Assembly (NCBI RefSeq): GCF_900184225.1
Contig: NZ_FXWZ01000003.1
Coordinates: 248,001 to 312,000 of the forward strand
DNA from: Brevibacterium ihuae
Lineage (GTDB): Bacteria > Actinomycetota > Actinomycetes > Actinomycetales > Brevibacteriaceae
Direction of reading: 5' to 3'
Length of the DNA stretch: 64,000 nt
Translations under genes and position numbers: made by a program
Part shown: positions 16,499 to 25,019 of the stretch, piece after piece
Position numbering within the stretch: the first letter of the stretch is position 1
Layout: each line of letters begins with the position of its first letter
The notes under the pieces: model-generated
The model's database searches: none
Told to the model about the DNA's origin: nothing
Seen by the model: only the letters and a program-made list of their open reading frames with translations

Positions 16499-16966
16499 GT
16501 GCCCAGGCTCGAGATCGGCGACACCGCCCCCGACTTCACTCTGACCGATTCCACCGGAACCCCGGTGACCCTGTCCGACCACCGGGGTGAGCGCGTCATC
16601 GTGTACTTTTACCCGGCCGCCATGACCCCGGGATGCACCACCCAGGCATGCGACTTCCGCGACTCGCTCGCGTCGCTGCGCGGCGCCGGCCTCACCGTGC
16701 TCGGCATCTCCCCGGACTCCCCTGAGAAGCTCGCGAAGTTCGTCGAGAAGGAGGGGCTGACGTTCCCGCTCCTGTCCGACCACGACAAGGCGACGATGAA
16801 GGAGTGGGGAGCCTTCGGCGAGAAGAAGAACTACGGCAAGGTCGTCCAGGGGGTCATCCGCTCGACCGTCGTCGTCGACGCCGACGGCACCGTCGAGCTC
16901 GCACAGTACAACGTCAAGGCGACCGGCCACGTCGGCCGGCTGCGGAAGCAGCTCGGCCTCGACTGA
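16499..16966 (+). CDS. bcp: Thioredoxin-dependent peroxiredoxin Bcp/PrxQ
   Basis: A 155-residue cytoplasmic peroxiredoxin that reduces hydrogen and alkyl peroxides with thioredoxin. It carries the PrxQ/BCP signature FYPAAMTPGCTTQACDFRD: the peroxidatic Cys is in PGC and the resolving Cys five residues later, the atypical two-Cys arrangement. The C-terminal HVGRLRKQLGL is typical. GTG 16499 is the start, with a GAAAGGA ribosome-binding site upstream. Confidence 0.95.
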   Translation: MPRLEIGDTAPDFTLTDSTGTPVTLSDHRGERVIVYFYPAAMTPGCTTQACDFRDSLASLRGAGLTVLGISPDSPEKLAKFVEKEGLTFPLLSDHDKATMKEWGAFGEKKNYGKVVQGVIRSTVVVDADGTVELAQYNVKATGHVGRLRKQLGLD

Positions 16967-17133
16967 TCCTCCGCCGCGGGCGACGGCCCGGTCCGTGCGC
17001 CCGCCGTGCGGTCCGGGCCGTCGCCCGTCCCTCGGCCCGGGTCGTGGCCCCTCGCTCAGTCCGGGGCCGTGCACCCGCCGCTCCCGGGCTCCCGGCGCTC
17101 CCGGCCTCTGGGATAGGATCGCGGATGCGACGC

Positions 17134-17215
17134 GCGCGAGTGGCGGAATCGGTAGACGCGCTGGATTTAGGTTCCAGTGTCTTCGGACGTGGGGGTTCGA
17201 GTCCCCCCTCGCGCA
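17134..17215 (+). tRNA. tRNA-Leu (anticodon TAG)
   Basis: Acceptor GCGCGAG/CTCGCGC, D-arm TGGCGGAATCGGTAGACGC, anticodon arm CTGGATTTAGGTTCCAG with loop ATTTAGG reading TAG, a long variable arm (TGTCTTCGGACG) and T-arm GGGGGTTCGAGTCCCCC. The long variable arm is the class II leucine feature. CCA is not encoded (ACCG follows). Confidence 0.95.
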
Positions 17216-17266
17216 CCGGATCCCTCCCGCCGCGACCTCGTGCTCCGGCGGGGCGCGGCATCGGAC

Positions 17267-17304
17267 GAGCGGGCCCGGAATCCACCTGGATTCCGGGCCC
17301 GCTC
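17267..17304. terminator. Strong hairpin between tRNA-Leu and the convergent M42 gene
   Basis: 18-bp perfect arms (17267-17284 and 17287-17304) with only a 2-nt spacer, so the last pairs must open into the loop. It lies 51 nt after the tRNA and 37 nt after the stop of the minus-strand peptidase gene, fitting a bidirectional terminator. There is no long T run. Confidence 0.65.
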
Positions 17305-17341
17305 CGTCGTTCGCCGAGGTTCTGCCGTCCTCGGGCCGTGT

Positions 17342-18637
17342 TCAGCCGTCCTCGGGCTCGCTCGACTCGTGGTCGGGCTGGTAGCGCGGGACATTGGTGA
17401 TCGACCCCTCGTGCTGGGTGTCGCCCGGCATCTCCTCGATCGCCGGCTGGCGCTGCGACGGGAAGTGCTTAAGGTCGCCGGTCTTGTGCTGGTCCCATTC
17501 CTCGAGCGTGAGCGGCGTCTGCAGCCACAGCGTGATGAGCTCCGCGCACGACACGAGCGACTCGATGTGGGTCCGCTCCCAGCCGTGCGAGGAGTCGAGG
17601 CCGAAGGCGACGAGCGCGGCGCGCGCCCCGGCACCCGCCTCGAGGGCGGCGGCGACGTCCGAGCGGTAGAAGTGGAAGATGTCGCGCGCGACGGGCAGGT
17701 CGTGCGCCTTCGCGAGGAGGATGAGCTTACGCGTGAGGTGGTAGTCGAACGGCCCGTGCATGTCCTTGAGCGGGATGGTGATGCCGTACTCGATCGAGTT
17801 CTGGGTGGGTGCGCACACCGCGTTGTCGATCGACAGCAGCTCGGCGACGTCCTCGGACACGCCCGAGGATGCGCCGTGCCCGACCTCTTCGAAGATCGTC
17901 ACGAGGATGCTCGTCCGATGGGGCAGCCGGAGGCGTCCCTCCTTGGCGCTCTTCGCGGCGGCGAGGGCGATCGCGACGCCGGCCTTGCCGTCGAGGTGAC
18001 GGGAGTTGATGTAGCCCGAGCGCGAGCGCTGCGGGCCGGCCATGATCGCGACGGTGTTGCCGATCTCGATCCCGAGCTCCTCGAGGCCCTCCTTGGTCGA
18101 GACGCGCTCGTCGACGCGCACCTCGACGTGCTCCCAACCCACACCCTGGGTGTCGATCTCGTCGCCGTAGGCATGACCGCTCGTCTTGAGCGGGAGGATC
18201 GTCCCGGTGTATACGACGTCGGGGAACTCGGTGACGATCTGCACCCGGGCGCCCTCGGCGAAGCGGGCGGAGAACGTCCCGACGGGCACGACGGACAGCC
18301 GGCCGTTGTCCTTGAGAGCGGACACCATGCAGCCGATGGTGTCGGCGTGGACGACGAGCGCCCGGTCGCAGGTGTCCGTCTCGCCGGGCAGGTCGACGAC
18401 GAGGGTGCCCTGGCGGGTCACGGTCGAGTCGAGGTCGAGGTCGTTGACGATGTCGCCGATGTACTGCATCACCGCATCGGTGCGCCCGGAGGGGCTGGGG
18501 GTCCGCAGGAGGCGGAAGAGGATGTCGATCATCCACTCGGTGTCGATCTCCCCTGCCGCGAGATCGAGGAATCCGGTGAGATTCGCCTTGCCGAGCTCCT
18601 GGACGTCGATCTTCTGCTCATCCGTGTGGTCGTTCAT
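17342..18637 (-). CDS. NAGGN-system M42 family metallopeptidase
   Basis: A 431-residue M42 (glutamyl aminopeptidase/PepA-like) di-metal peptidase. Metal-binding blocks visible are VVHADTIGCMV, SRHLDGKAGVAIAL with the bridging Asp, and TIFEEVGHGASSG with catalytic and binding Glu. It follows ngg and asnO on the same strand, the arrangement of the N-acetylglutaminylglutamine amide osmolyte cassette in proteobacteria. It may turn the dipeptide over when osmotic stress ends; that is inference. ATG 18637 is preferred over an in-frame start further upstream because AGGAGGC lies just upstream. Confidence 0.9.
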   Translation of the reverse strand: MNDHTDEQKIDVQELGKANLTGFLDLAAGEIDTEWMIDILFRLLRTPSPSGRTDAVMQYIGDIVNDLDLDSTVTRQGTLVVDLPGETDTCDRALVVHADTIGCMVSALKDNGRLSVVPVGTFSARFAEGARVQIVTEFPDVVYTGTILPLKTSGHAYGDEIDTQGVGWEHVEVRVDERVSTKEGLEELGIEIGNTVAIMAGPQRSRSGYINSRHLDGKAGVAIALAAAKSAKEGRLRLPHRTSILVTIFEEVGHGASSGVSEDVAELLSIDNAVCAPTQNSIEYGITIPLKDMHGPFDYHLTRKLILLAKAHDLPVARDIFHFYRSDVAAALEAGAGARAALVAFGLDSSHGWERTHIESLVSCAELITLWLQTPLTLEEWDQHKTGDLKHFPSQRQPAIEEMPGDTQHEGSITNVPRYQPDHESSEPEDG

Positions 18638-18730
18638 CCTGCCTCCTGGTGCAATGTCACTGCTCAGGGCAAGAGTATCGGCTCCGGGCGGTGACCGCGG
18701 CACCGCACCCGGATGAGGCGTGCGCCGCGC

Positions 18731-20425
18731 TCAGTTCACCGGGTCGCGGGGCTTCTCCGGCTCCCACGTCCACGGGGTCCGGGTGGAGTTCGGGAACAGG
18801 TAGTCGATGAACTCCGCCTGCACCGGCTGCGGCTCGTGATTGGCCAGTCCCGGCCGCTCGTTCGCCTCGATGAAGACGTACTCGTCGCCCTCGACGTCGG
18901 GGACGAGGAGGTCGATGCCGCTCACCGGGATGTCGATCGCCCTGGTCGCGGCGAGCGCCGCCTCGGCCAGCGCGGGGCTCAGCCGGTCCGTGACATCGTG
19001 GATCGTGCCTCCGGTGTGGAGGTTCGCGGTCCGTCGCACCTGGAGGCGCTCACCGGGGGCGAGCACGTCGTCGAAGGTGTAGCCGCCCTCGTTGACGGTC
19101 GCCTCGGTCGCCTCGTCGAGCGGGATCTTCGATTCCCCTCCGGTGGCGGCCGCGCGCCGCTTCGAGTGCTTGCGGATGAGCTCGTGGATCGGGGTCTCCC
19201 CGTCGCCGACGATGGTCGCCGGACGCCGGATCGCCGCCGCCGACACCCGCCCGTTGATGACGAGGATCCGCAGGTCGTCGCCCTCGCAGAACTCCTCGAG
19301 GAGGACCTCGGAGCCCTCGCCCCCGGCACGCCGGAGCGCGTCCTTGAGCTGCTTCTCGGTGGTCACCCCGATGGTGATGCCCGCGCCCTGCTCGCCGCGC
19401 ACGGGCTTGACGACGAGGGCACCGACCTCGTCGAGGAAGTCGACGTCGCCCTGGTCGAAGGTCGCGGTGCGGCCCTGCGGCACCCGGACGCCGGCCTTCT
19501 CGACGATTTTGCGCGTCACCCGCTTGTCCTCGCAGCGGCTCATCGCCACCGCCGAGGTGTATTGCGACAGGGACTCCCGGGTGATCACCGTGCGACCGCC
19601 GTGCTCGAGCTGCATGTAGCCGGTGTCGGCGTCGAGGACGGTGACGCGGATGCCGCGCCGGATCGCCTCGTCGGCGATGATCCGCGAGTACGGGTTGAGC
19701 TCGTCGAGCCCCTCGATCTGGGGCCGCGCGTAGAGCTTCTCGTTGATCGCGTTCTTGCGCTTGATGCCGTAGACGGGGGTGCGGTCGAACCCGAGGCGCT
19801 CGTAGAGCTTGATCGCGCCCTCGTTGTCCCACATCACCGACAGGTCCATGTAGGCAGCGCCCGCATCGCGCATCCGCTCGGCCAGCGTGATGGCGAGCTG
19901 CTTGCCGAGCCCGGCGTGCACGGTGGCCGGATCGACCGCGAGGCACCACAGCGAGGAGCCGCGCTCGGGATCGCCGAACAGCTCGCCGTGATCGACCCCG
20001 GTGACCGTGCCGATGATCTCGCCGTCCTCGGTGTCGACGGCGACGAGGTACTGCACGGCCGGGTTGTGGTTGTGGTTGTCCCAGAGCACCTCGACGTCTG
20101 CGGGGACCATCTGCCGGAGCACGTAGATCCGGTTCATCCGCTCCGCCTCGTCCTTCGAGCGGATCGGTCGGATCTCGATGCCGGGGAGCGGGGACGACTG
20201 CGGGACCGCCCCGCCGAGGTCGAGCCGGTAGGTGTGGCTCGGATCGATGAAGTACTCCTCCGGGTGGAGGGCGACGAGCACGTGCGGGTCCTTGAGGTAC
20301 ATGCAGATGTCGCGCGTGCCGCCGGCCTCGTCGCGGAGGACGCGGCCGATCTCCTCGATCTCGGAGAACGTCTGCCCGAACACCAGCCGGCCCCAGCCCA
20401 GCTCCTGAATCACATCGGTTCTCAT
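18731..20425 (-). CDS. ngg: N-acetylglutaminylglutamine synthetase (GNAT plus ATP-grasp)
   Basis: A 564-residue bifunctional enzyme that acetylates glutamine and ligates a second glutamine, giving the osmolyte precursor N-acetylglutaminylglutamine. The first half is a GNAT domain (LWCLAVDPATVHAGLGKQLA acetyl-CoA loop, then YMDLSVMWDNEGAIKLYERLGF at about residues 165-230). The second half is an ATP-grasp ligase of the RimK/cyanophycin-synthetase-like type (VVKPVRGEQGAGITIGV, VLLEEFCEGDDLRILVINGRV, and Asn/Glu ligands in EYVFIEANERPG). The start is ATG 20425, with AAGGAGA upstream; a GTG immediately before it is possible. It lies between asnO (61-nt gap) and the M42 gene (93-nt gap). Confidence 0.92.
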   Translation of the reverse strand: MRTDVIQELGWGRLVFGQTFSEIEEIGRVLRDEAGGTRDICMYLKDPHVLVALHPEEYFIDPSHTYRLDLGGAVPQSSPLPGIEIRPIRSKDEAERMNRIYVLRQMVPADVEVLWDNHNHNPAVQYLVAVDTEDGEIIGTVTGVDHGELFGDPERGSSLWCLAVDPATVHAGLGKQLAITLAERMRDAGAAYMDLSVMWDNEGAIKLYERLGFDRTPVYGIKRKNAINEKLYARPQIEGLDELNPYSRIIADEAIRRGIRVTVLDADTGYMQLEHGGRTVITRESLSQYTSAVAMSRCEDKRVTRKIVEKAGVRVPQGRTATFDQGDVDFLDEVGALVVKPVRGEQGAGITIGVTTEKQLKDALRRAGGEGSEVLLEEFCEGDDLRILVINGRVSAAAIRRPATIVGDGETPIHELIRKHSKRRAAATGGESKIPLDEATEATVNEGGYTFDDVLAPGERLQVRRTANLHTGGTIHDVTDRLSPALAEAALAATRAIDIPVSGIDLLVPDVEGDEYVFIEANERPGLANHEPQPVQAEFIDYLFPNSTRTPWTWEPEKPRDPVN

Positions 20426-20486
20426 CACTGTCTCCTTGCGGTCGTCCTCGGGGGCGGGCAGGGCGGCCGGGGTGCGGGGCGCCGGG

Positions 20487-22286
20487 TCAGGCGGCCGGTC
20501 CGGTGATGCCGTGGCTCTGGAACCACAGCTCGAGCAGGGCGATCTGCCACAGGCGGTTGCCGCGCAGCGGGGTGAGGTTCCCGTTGGGATCGGCGAGCAG
20601 CTCCTCGACCGCGCCCTGCTGGAACAGACCCCGGTCCCGCGCCGACTGCCCGGTGACCGCGTCGCGGACCATGTCGAGGTAGGGCCCGTCGAGGTGCTTG
20701 AGCGCCGGCACCGGGAAGTAGCCCTTGGGACGGTCGATGACCGCGGACGGGATGACCCGTCGGCCGGCCTCCTTGAGCACGCCCTTGCCGTCCTGGGCGG
20801 TCTTGAGGCGGGCCGGGCACTGCGCGGCGAGCTCGACGAGGTCGTGGTCGAGGAACGGCACGCGCGCCTCGAGCCCCCATGCCATCGTCATGTTGTCCAC
20901 CCGCTTGACCGGGTCGTCGGTGAGCATGATCTGGGTATCGATGCGCAGCGCCTTGTCGATCGCGCTCGAGGCGCCGGGGTGGCGGAAGTGCGCGTCGACG
21001 AATTCGCCGGACACGTCGGAACCGGCGAGGAAGCGCGGGCTGACGAGCTGGGCCATCTCCTCGTGGGTGCGGTCGAAGAAGGCGCCCCGGTAGCTCGCGA
21101 GCGCGGCCTCCGGGTCGGTGCCGGCGGCGTACATCGGCGGGTACCAGTGGTAGCCGGCGAACACCTCGTCCGCGCCCTGACCGGACTGGACGACCTTGAC
21201 GTGCTTGGCGACCTCCTCGCTGAGGAGGTAGAAGGCGACGGCGTCGTGGGAGACCATCGGTTCGGACATCGCGTGGATCGCGTTGCCGAGGGCGGGGAGC
21301 ATGCGCGCGGTGTCGATCCGGATCTGGTGGTGCCGGGTGCCGAAGTGCTCGGCGATGACGTCGGAGTACTTGAACTCGTCGCCCTCCTCGCCGCCGGCGG
21401 CCTCGAAGCCGATCGAGAAGGTGTTGAGGCCGTGCTGGCCCTCCTCGGAGAGCAGCCCGACGATGAGGCTCGAATCGAGTCCGCCGGACAGGAGCACGCC
21501 CACCGGCACGTCGGCGACGAGACGGCGGCGCACGGCGGTGCGGAGGCTGTCGAGGATCGCCTCCTCCCAGTCGGTGTCGGACCAGTCGGCCTTCGCCGGG
21601 TCGTCCTCGTAGATCGGCTCCCAGTAGGTCTTCTGGGTGCGGGTGCCGTCAGGCTCGATCCACATGAGGGTGGCCGGCGGGAGCTTCCGCACGCCCTGGA
21701 GCATGGTGTACGGCGCGGGCACCACGGCGTGGAAGGTCATGTAGTGGTGGAGCGCGACGGGATCGACACGGGTGTCGACACCGCCGCCGGCGAGGATCGC
21801 CGGGAGCGAGGAGGCGAATCGGAACACGCCGCCGACCTCGGCGTAGTAGAACGGCTTGATGCCCAGGCGGTCGCGGCCGACGAGGACTCGGCCGGAGCGC
21901 TCGTCGAACAGCGCGAAGGCGAACATGCCCTTGAGCCGGTGGACGAAGTCCTCGCCCCACTGCGCGTAGGCCTTGAGGATGACCTCGGTGTCGGAATGGC
22001 CGCGGAAGGTGTGGCCGAGGCCGCGAAGCTCCTCGAGGAGCTCGGGGTAATTGTAGATGCAGCCGTTGAAGACGATGCTCAGGCGCAGATCGGCGTCGTG
22101 CATGGGCTGGGCGCCCGCCTCGGACAGGTCGATGATCGCGAGCCGGCGATGGCCGAAGACCACGTGGTCCTTGGTGTACGTGCCGTGGCCGTCCGGGCCG
22201 CGCGGCACCATGACGTCGCTCATCGCCTCGACGGCGGCGGTGTCCGTCGCGTGGACGGTCCCGATCTCACCACAGATTCCGCACAT
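20487..22286 (-). CDS. asnO: N-acetylglutaminylglutamine amidotransferase (AsnB-like)
   Basis: A 599-residue asparagine-synthetase-family enzyme that amidates the C-terminus of N-acetylglutaminylglutamine using glutamine. It begins MCGICGEIG with the N-terminal nucleophile Cys2 of the class II glutaminase domain (residues 2-200, with RGPDGHGTY and FNGCIYNY). The synthetase domain carries the PP-loop LLSGGLDSSLIVGLLS near residue 260 and GADEVFAGYHW. The neighbours ngg and M42 peptidase identify it as the NAGGN enzyme rather than a plain asparagine synthetase. Downstream of the methyltransferase gene with a 47-nt gap, so it may be in the same transcript. Confidence 0.92.
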   Translation of the reverse strand: MCGICGEIGTVHATDTAAVEAMSDVMVPRGPDGHGTYTKDHVVFGHRRLAIIDLSEAGAQPMHDADLRLSIVFNGCIYNYPELLEELRGLGHTFRGHSDTEVILKAYAQWGEDFVHRLKGMFAFALFDERSGRVLVGRDRLGIKPFYYAEVGGVFRFASSLPAILAGGGVDTRVDPVALHHYMTFHAVVPAPYTMLQGVRKLPPATLMWIEPDGTRTQKTYWEPIYEDDPAKADWSDTDWEEAILDSLRTAVRRRLVADVPVGVLLSGGLDSSLIVGLLSEEGQHGLNTFSIGFEAAGGEEGDEFKYSDVIAEHFGTRHHQIRIDTARMLPALGNAIHAMSEPMVSHDAVAFYLLSEEVAKHVKVVQSGQGADEVFAGYHWYPPMYAAGTDPEAALASYRGAFFDRTHEEMAQLVSPRFLAGSDVSGEFVDAHFRHPGASSAIDKALRIDTQIMLTDDPVKRVDNMTMAWGLEARVPFLDHDLVELAAQCPARLKTAQDGKGVLKEAGRRVIPSAVIDRPKGYFPVPALKHLDGPYLDMVRDAVTGQSARDRGLFQQGAVEELLADPNGNLTPLRGNRLWQIALLELWFQSHGITGPAA

Positions 22287-22333
22287 GACTCTTCACATCC
22301 TCATATCGTCGGCGCCCGGTGGCTCCCGAATTC

Positions 22334-24211
22334 TCATCCTATCGTTTCATGCCTGCGGGGCTGCCTCGGGTGAGGCGGGGTGGATGCGGGGGCGGTGGGC
22401 GGCGGGACCTGCGCCGCGATGACGGTGAATCGACGATCGCGCGCCCATTGCTCCGAGTTGCCGAACGCCCGATCGATGACCGGCCGGTACCGCAGCGACG
22501 AGTTGAACACGCACACCATCCGTCCGCCGGGAACCAGGAGCTCCCGCGCCCGCTGGATCAGCGTGTGCGCCGTCGCCGTCTCGATCGTATGACCGGAGTG
22601 GAAGGGAGGGTTGAGGACGACGAGGTCGACGGAACCCGCGCTGATCGGAGCAGACTCGCGCTCATCGGGCGCACCCCAGGGCAGCGGATTCGTCGCATCG
22701 ACGAGCCGGATGTCCGCGGTCCGGGTTCCGCAGGTCGCGCGAGCCGAGGCGACTGCCGCCCGCGACACGTCGACCCCGGTGAGCCGGGCCTCGGGCAGGA
22801 GGTGGCCGAGAGCGGCGAGCAGCGAGCCGTTGCCGCAGCCGAGGTCGAGCACGCGCAGCGGGACACCCGTCGCATCCCGCCGTGCTCCCCCGGCGCGCTC
22901 ACCGAGTGCGTCGGGGCGTGGCCCGGATCCGACGGCATGATCCTGCCCCTCGGCGCGCCCGGGAACCACGTGGTCGCGCAGCGCGGTGAGGAGCAGCGCC
23001 GACCCGGGATCGACGGACGGCCCGCCGAAGCACGCGCCATATGCCGAGACCTCGAGGGCGGGCACCTCGGGCACCAGTCCAGCGGCGCGAGCGATTCGGG
23101 GTGCGGGGATGGATGGGACGGGAACTCCCCCGGCGGTGTCGGCGGAGGCTTCTCCTCCCACGTCATCCGCCTCCCGGCCGTCGCGCGAGGGCGCTCCCGA
23201 GGCGATGAGGAGCCGCGATTTCGCCTGCCCGGGTGACACGTCGACGCGCGGGTAGAACCGGGCGAGCTCGGTGTTGAAGCTGCGGCTCAGGTGCTTGGCC
23301 CGGCCGACGACGACGAACTCCGCAGCAGACGGAGCGAGGATCTCGAGGTACTCAGTGAGCACGCGGAGGGACTTGGGGGCCGCGAGGACCACTCGTGTGA
23401 TCGGCTGTGTGGCCACAGCGGCCAGCTCCGCGAAACCGGCATGCCCCTGGTCGGCGTCCGAACCTCTTCGCGCGGTCTGGCGCGATCCCTCCGCCGAGGT
23501 CGCCGCACCGTCGGCAGCGGAGCGCGATCCCGTCTGCGTACTCATCGCGTCGGCTGCGGCTGGATCGCCGGCGCGCTCGTCCGACGGCTCCGATCCCGCA
23601 TTCACGCGGACCGGCAGATGGACGATCCGGGAACTGTCCGGATGGGCCCGGTGGACCGCCTCGGCCGCGGCGCGGGCGGCGAGGGAATCGGCATAGGCGA
23701 AGACCCGACCGGGAGCGGTGAGCGCGACGACGGAGCCGAGGGCGCCGTCGGGATCGTCGAGCACAACGGTGACGGGCACCTCGGCAGCGGTGCCGGAGGA
23801 GATGATGGGGACGCCTGCGACCCCGGTGCTTCGCGGAGGCTCCGACCGGGCGGCCCTCGCCGGTTCTGCCTGGACCGGCCCGGTCGAGGAGCCGGGCACG
23901 GGACCCTCCGGCTCGACGCCGATCGGCCCTGAGAGCAGATCCGATGACGGCCTCGCCGGTTCGGCCCCCGCCCACCTCGCCGGTGATCCCGGTGCGGGGC
24001 CCGCCGATTCCTCGTCGGTCAGCCCGATTCGAAGTGCGCGTCCGGAGATGTCGAGGACGCCCCGGCTGCGGCCGTGGAGGTACTCCTCGAGGAGTCGTGC
24101 TGCCGGGTGGCCGTGCGGCCAGCCCGCGAACCCGCAGTCGAGGGAGGCGTCGATCGCGGCGAGCTCCCCGTCGGAGCGGTGGAGCGCAGCAGGCAGCAGC
24201 GAGGCGGGCAT
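22334..24211 (-). CDS. RsmC/RlmG-like class I methyltransferase with low-complexity insertions
   Basis: A 625-residue SAM-dependent methyltransferase of the small-domain MTS type, which in known members makes N2-methylguanosine in rRNA. The SAM loop VLDLGCGNGSLLAALG lies near residue 455 and the catalytic NPPFHSGHT near 535, followed by LLVPGGRMVCVFNSSLRY. RsmC and RlmG are about 340-380 residues. Here the N-terminal pseudo-methyltransferase half carries long Ala/Gly/Ser/Pro-rich and charged insertions (about residues 75-140, 200-270 and 420-445). The conserved Asn-Pro-Pro-Phe makes activity likely, but the RNA target cannot be read from sequence. It lies just upstream of the osmolyte cassette on the same strand. 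Confidence 0.75.
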   Translation of the reverse strand: MPASLLPAALHRSDGELAAIDASLDCGFAGWPHGHPAARLLEEYLHGRSRGVLDISGRALRIGLTDEESAGPAPGSPARWAGAEPARPSSDLLSGPIGVEPEGPVPGSSTGPVQAEPARAARSEPPRSTGVAGVPIISSGTAAEVPVTVVLDDPDGALGSVVALTAPGRVFAYADSLAARAAAEAVHRAHPDSSRIVHLPVRVNAGSEPSDERAGDPAAADAMSTQTGSRSAADGAATSAEGSRQTARRGSDADQGHAGFAELAAVATQPITRVVLAAPKSLRVLTEYLEILAPSAAEFVVVGRAKHLSRSFNTELARFYPRVDVSPGQAKSRLLIASGAPSRDGREADDVGGEASADTAGGVPVPSIPAPRIARAAGLVPEVPALEVSAYGACFGGPSVDPGSALLLTALRDHVVPGRAEGQDHAVGSGPRPDALGERAGGARRDATGVPLRVLDLGCGNGSLLAALGHLLPEARLTGVDVSRAAVASARATCGTRTADIRLVDATNPLPWGAPDERESAPISAGSVDLVVLNPPFHSGHTIETATAHTLIQRARELLVPGGRMVCVFNSSLRYRPVIDRAFGNSEQWARDRRFTVIAAQVPPPTAPASTPPHPRQPRRHETIG

Positions 24212-24351
24212 GGCGCCAGTCTACGGAGGCACCGGGGCGCACCTCACCAGCGCACTACGTGCATCGCGCAGGTTCGGTGGCCCTGTGCACAGGCCCACCG
24301 GAGCCGACTAGAGTGGAGAGCGACGACCGCCCCACCCGAGGAGACGCACGC

Positions 24352-24744
24352 ATGACCATACTCGTCGGCTACGCCCCCAACCCCGAGGGCATGGCGGCCG
24401 TGGAGTTCGGGATCCGCCAGGCCCGCGCCTTCGACGACACCCTGCTCGTGCTCAACGCCGGGATCGGCGAGTCGCAGGACGAACGCGGTGTCGCCACGAA
24501 GAACGAGCTCGCCGCCGTCGTCGAGAAGCTCCAGGCCGCCGGGATCAAATACGAGGCCAAGCAGTTCCTCCGCGGCAACGACGCTGTCGAGGAGATCCTC
24601 GCCCTCGCCGAGGCCTCCCCCGAGATCTCGATGATCATCATCGGCTCCCGCAAGCGCTCGGTCGTCGGCAAGCTCATCATGGGTTCCTCCGCACAGCGCA
24701 TCATCCTCGGCTCGCCGGTCCCCGTGATCTCCGTCAAGTCCTGA
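24352..24744 (+). CDS. Universal stress protein (UspA family)
   Basis: A 130-residue single-domain Usp with Rossmann-like fold. It has the ATP-binding signature near the C-terminus, IIIGSRKRSVVGKLIMGSSAQRIILGSPVPVI (G-2x-G-9x-G(S/T) type). ATP-binding Usps help cells survive starvation and redox stress. ATG 24352 is preceded by CGAGGAG; the open frame upstream of it is non-coding. It is divergent from the large methyltransferase gene. Confidence 0.92.
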   Translation: MTILVGYAPNPEGMAAVEFGIRQARAFDDTLLVLNAGIGESQDERGVATKNELAAVVEKLQAAGIKYEAKQFLRGNDAVEEILALAEASPEISMIIIGSRKRSVVGKLIMGSSAQRIILGSPVPVISVKS

Positions 24745-24853
24745 CTCCTCCCGCCCCGGCGCTCCGGGCCACCGCGGCCCCTCCCGCGACCACGTCCCGG
24801 CCGGTTGAGGTCTCTCCCGTTCTCAGCCGACTGCGGTCCCCTCCTCCTTCGGA

Positions 24854-24917
24854 CAACGGAAACTGCGGTGGCGGGCGGAGACTGTGAAGTCTGTGCCCGC
24901 CACCGCAGTTTCCGTTG
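24854..24917. repeat. Left palindromic repeat flanking the AbiEi/DUF559 gene
   Basis: Perfect 23-bp arms (24854-24876 and 24895-24917) around an 18-nt centre form a large hairpin. Bases 24860-24918 match the reverse complement of 26041-26099 at 57 of 59 positions, so this and the right-hand copy are inverted repeats bracketing the gene between them. It also lies downstream of the Usp gene and could act as its terminator. The rest of the 24745-25019 gap shows nothing further. Confidence 0.9.
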
Positions 24918-25019
24918 CACCCTGGTGCGCCGAAACCACCTGTGACCTGAGATCGCACCGCAGTCCACAGGTTCCCTCAGGCCATTCACCTCCGACCCGG
25001 CGCGCGCAACGCTGTGCAC

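Noticed and set aside
20436-22373. A 645-codon plus-strand frame opposite asnO
   Set aside because: Antisense shadow of the amidotransferase gene, which has intact Cys2 and PP-loop.
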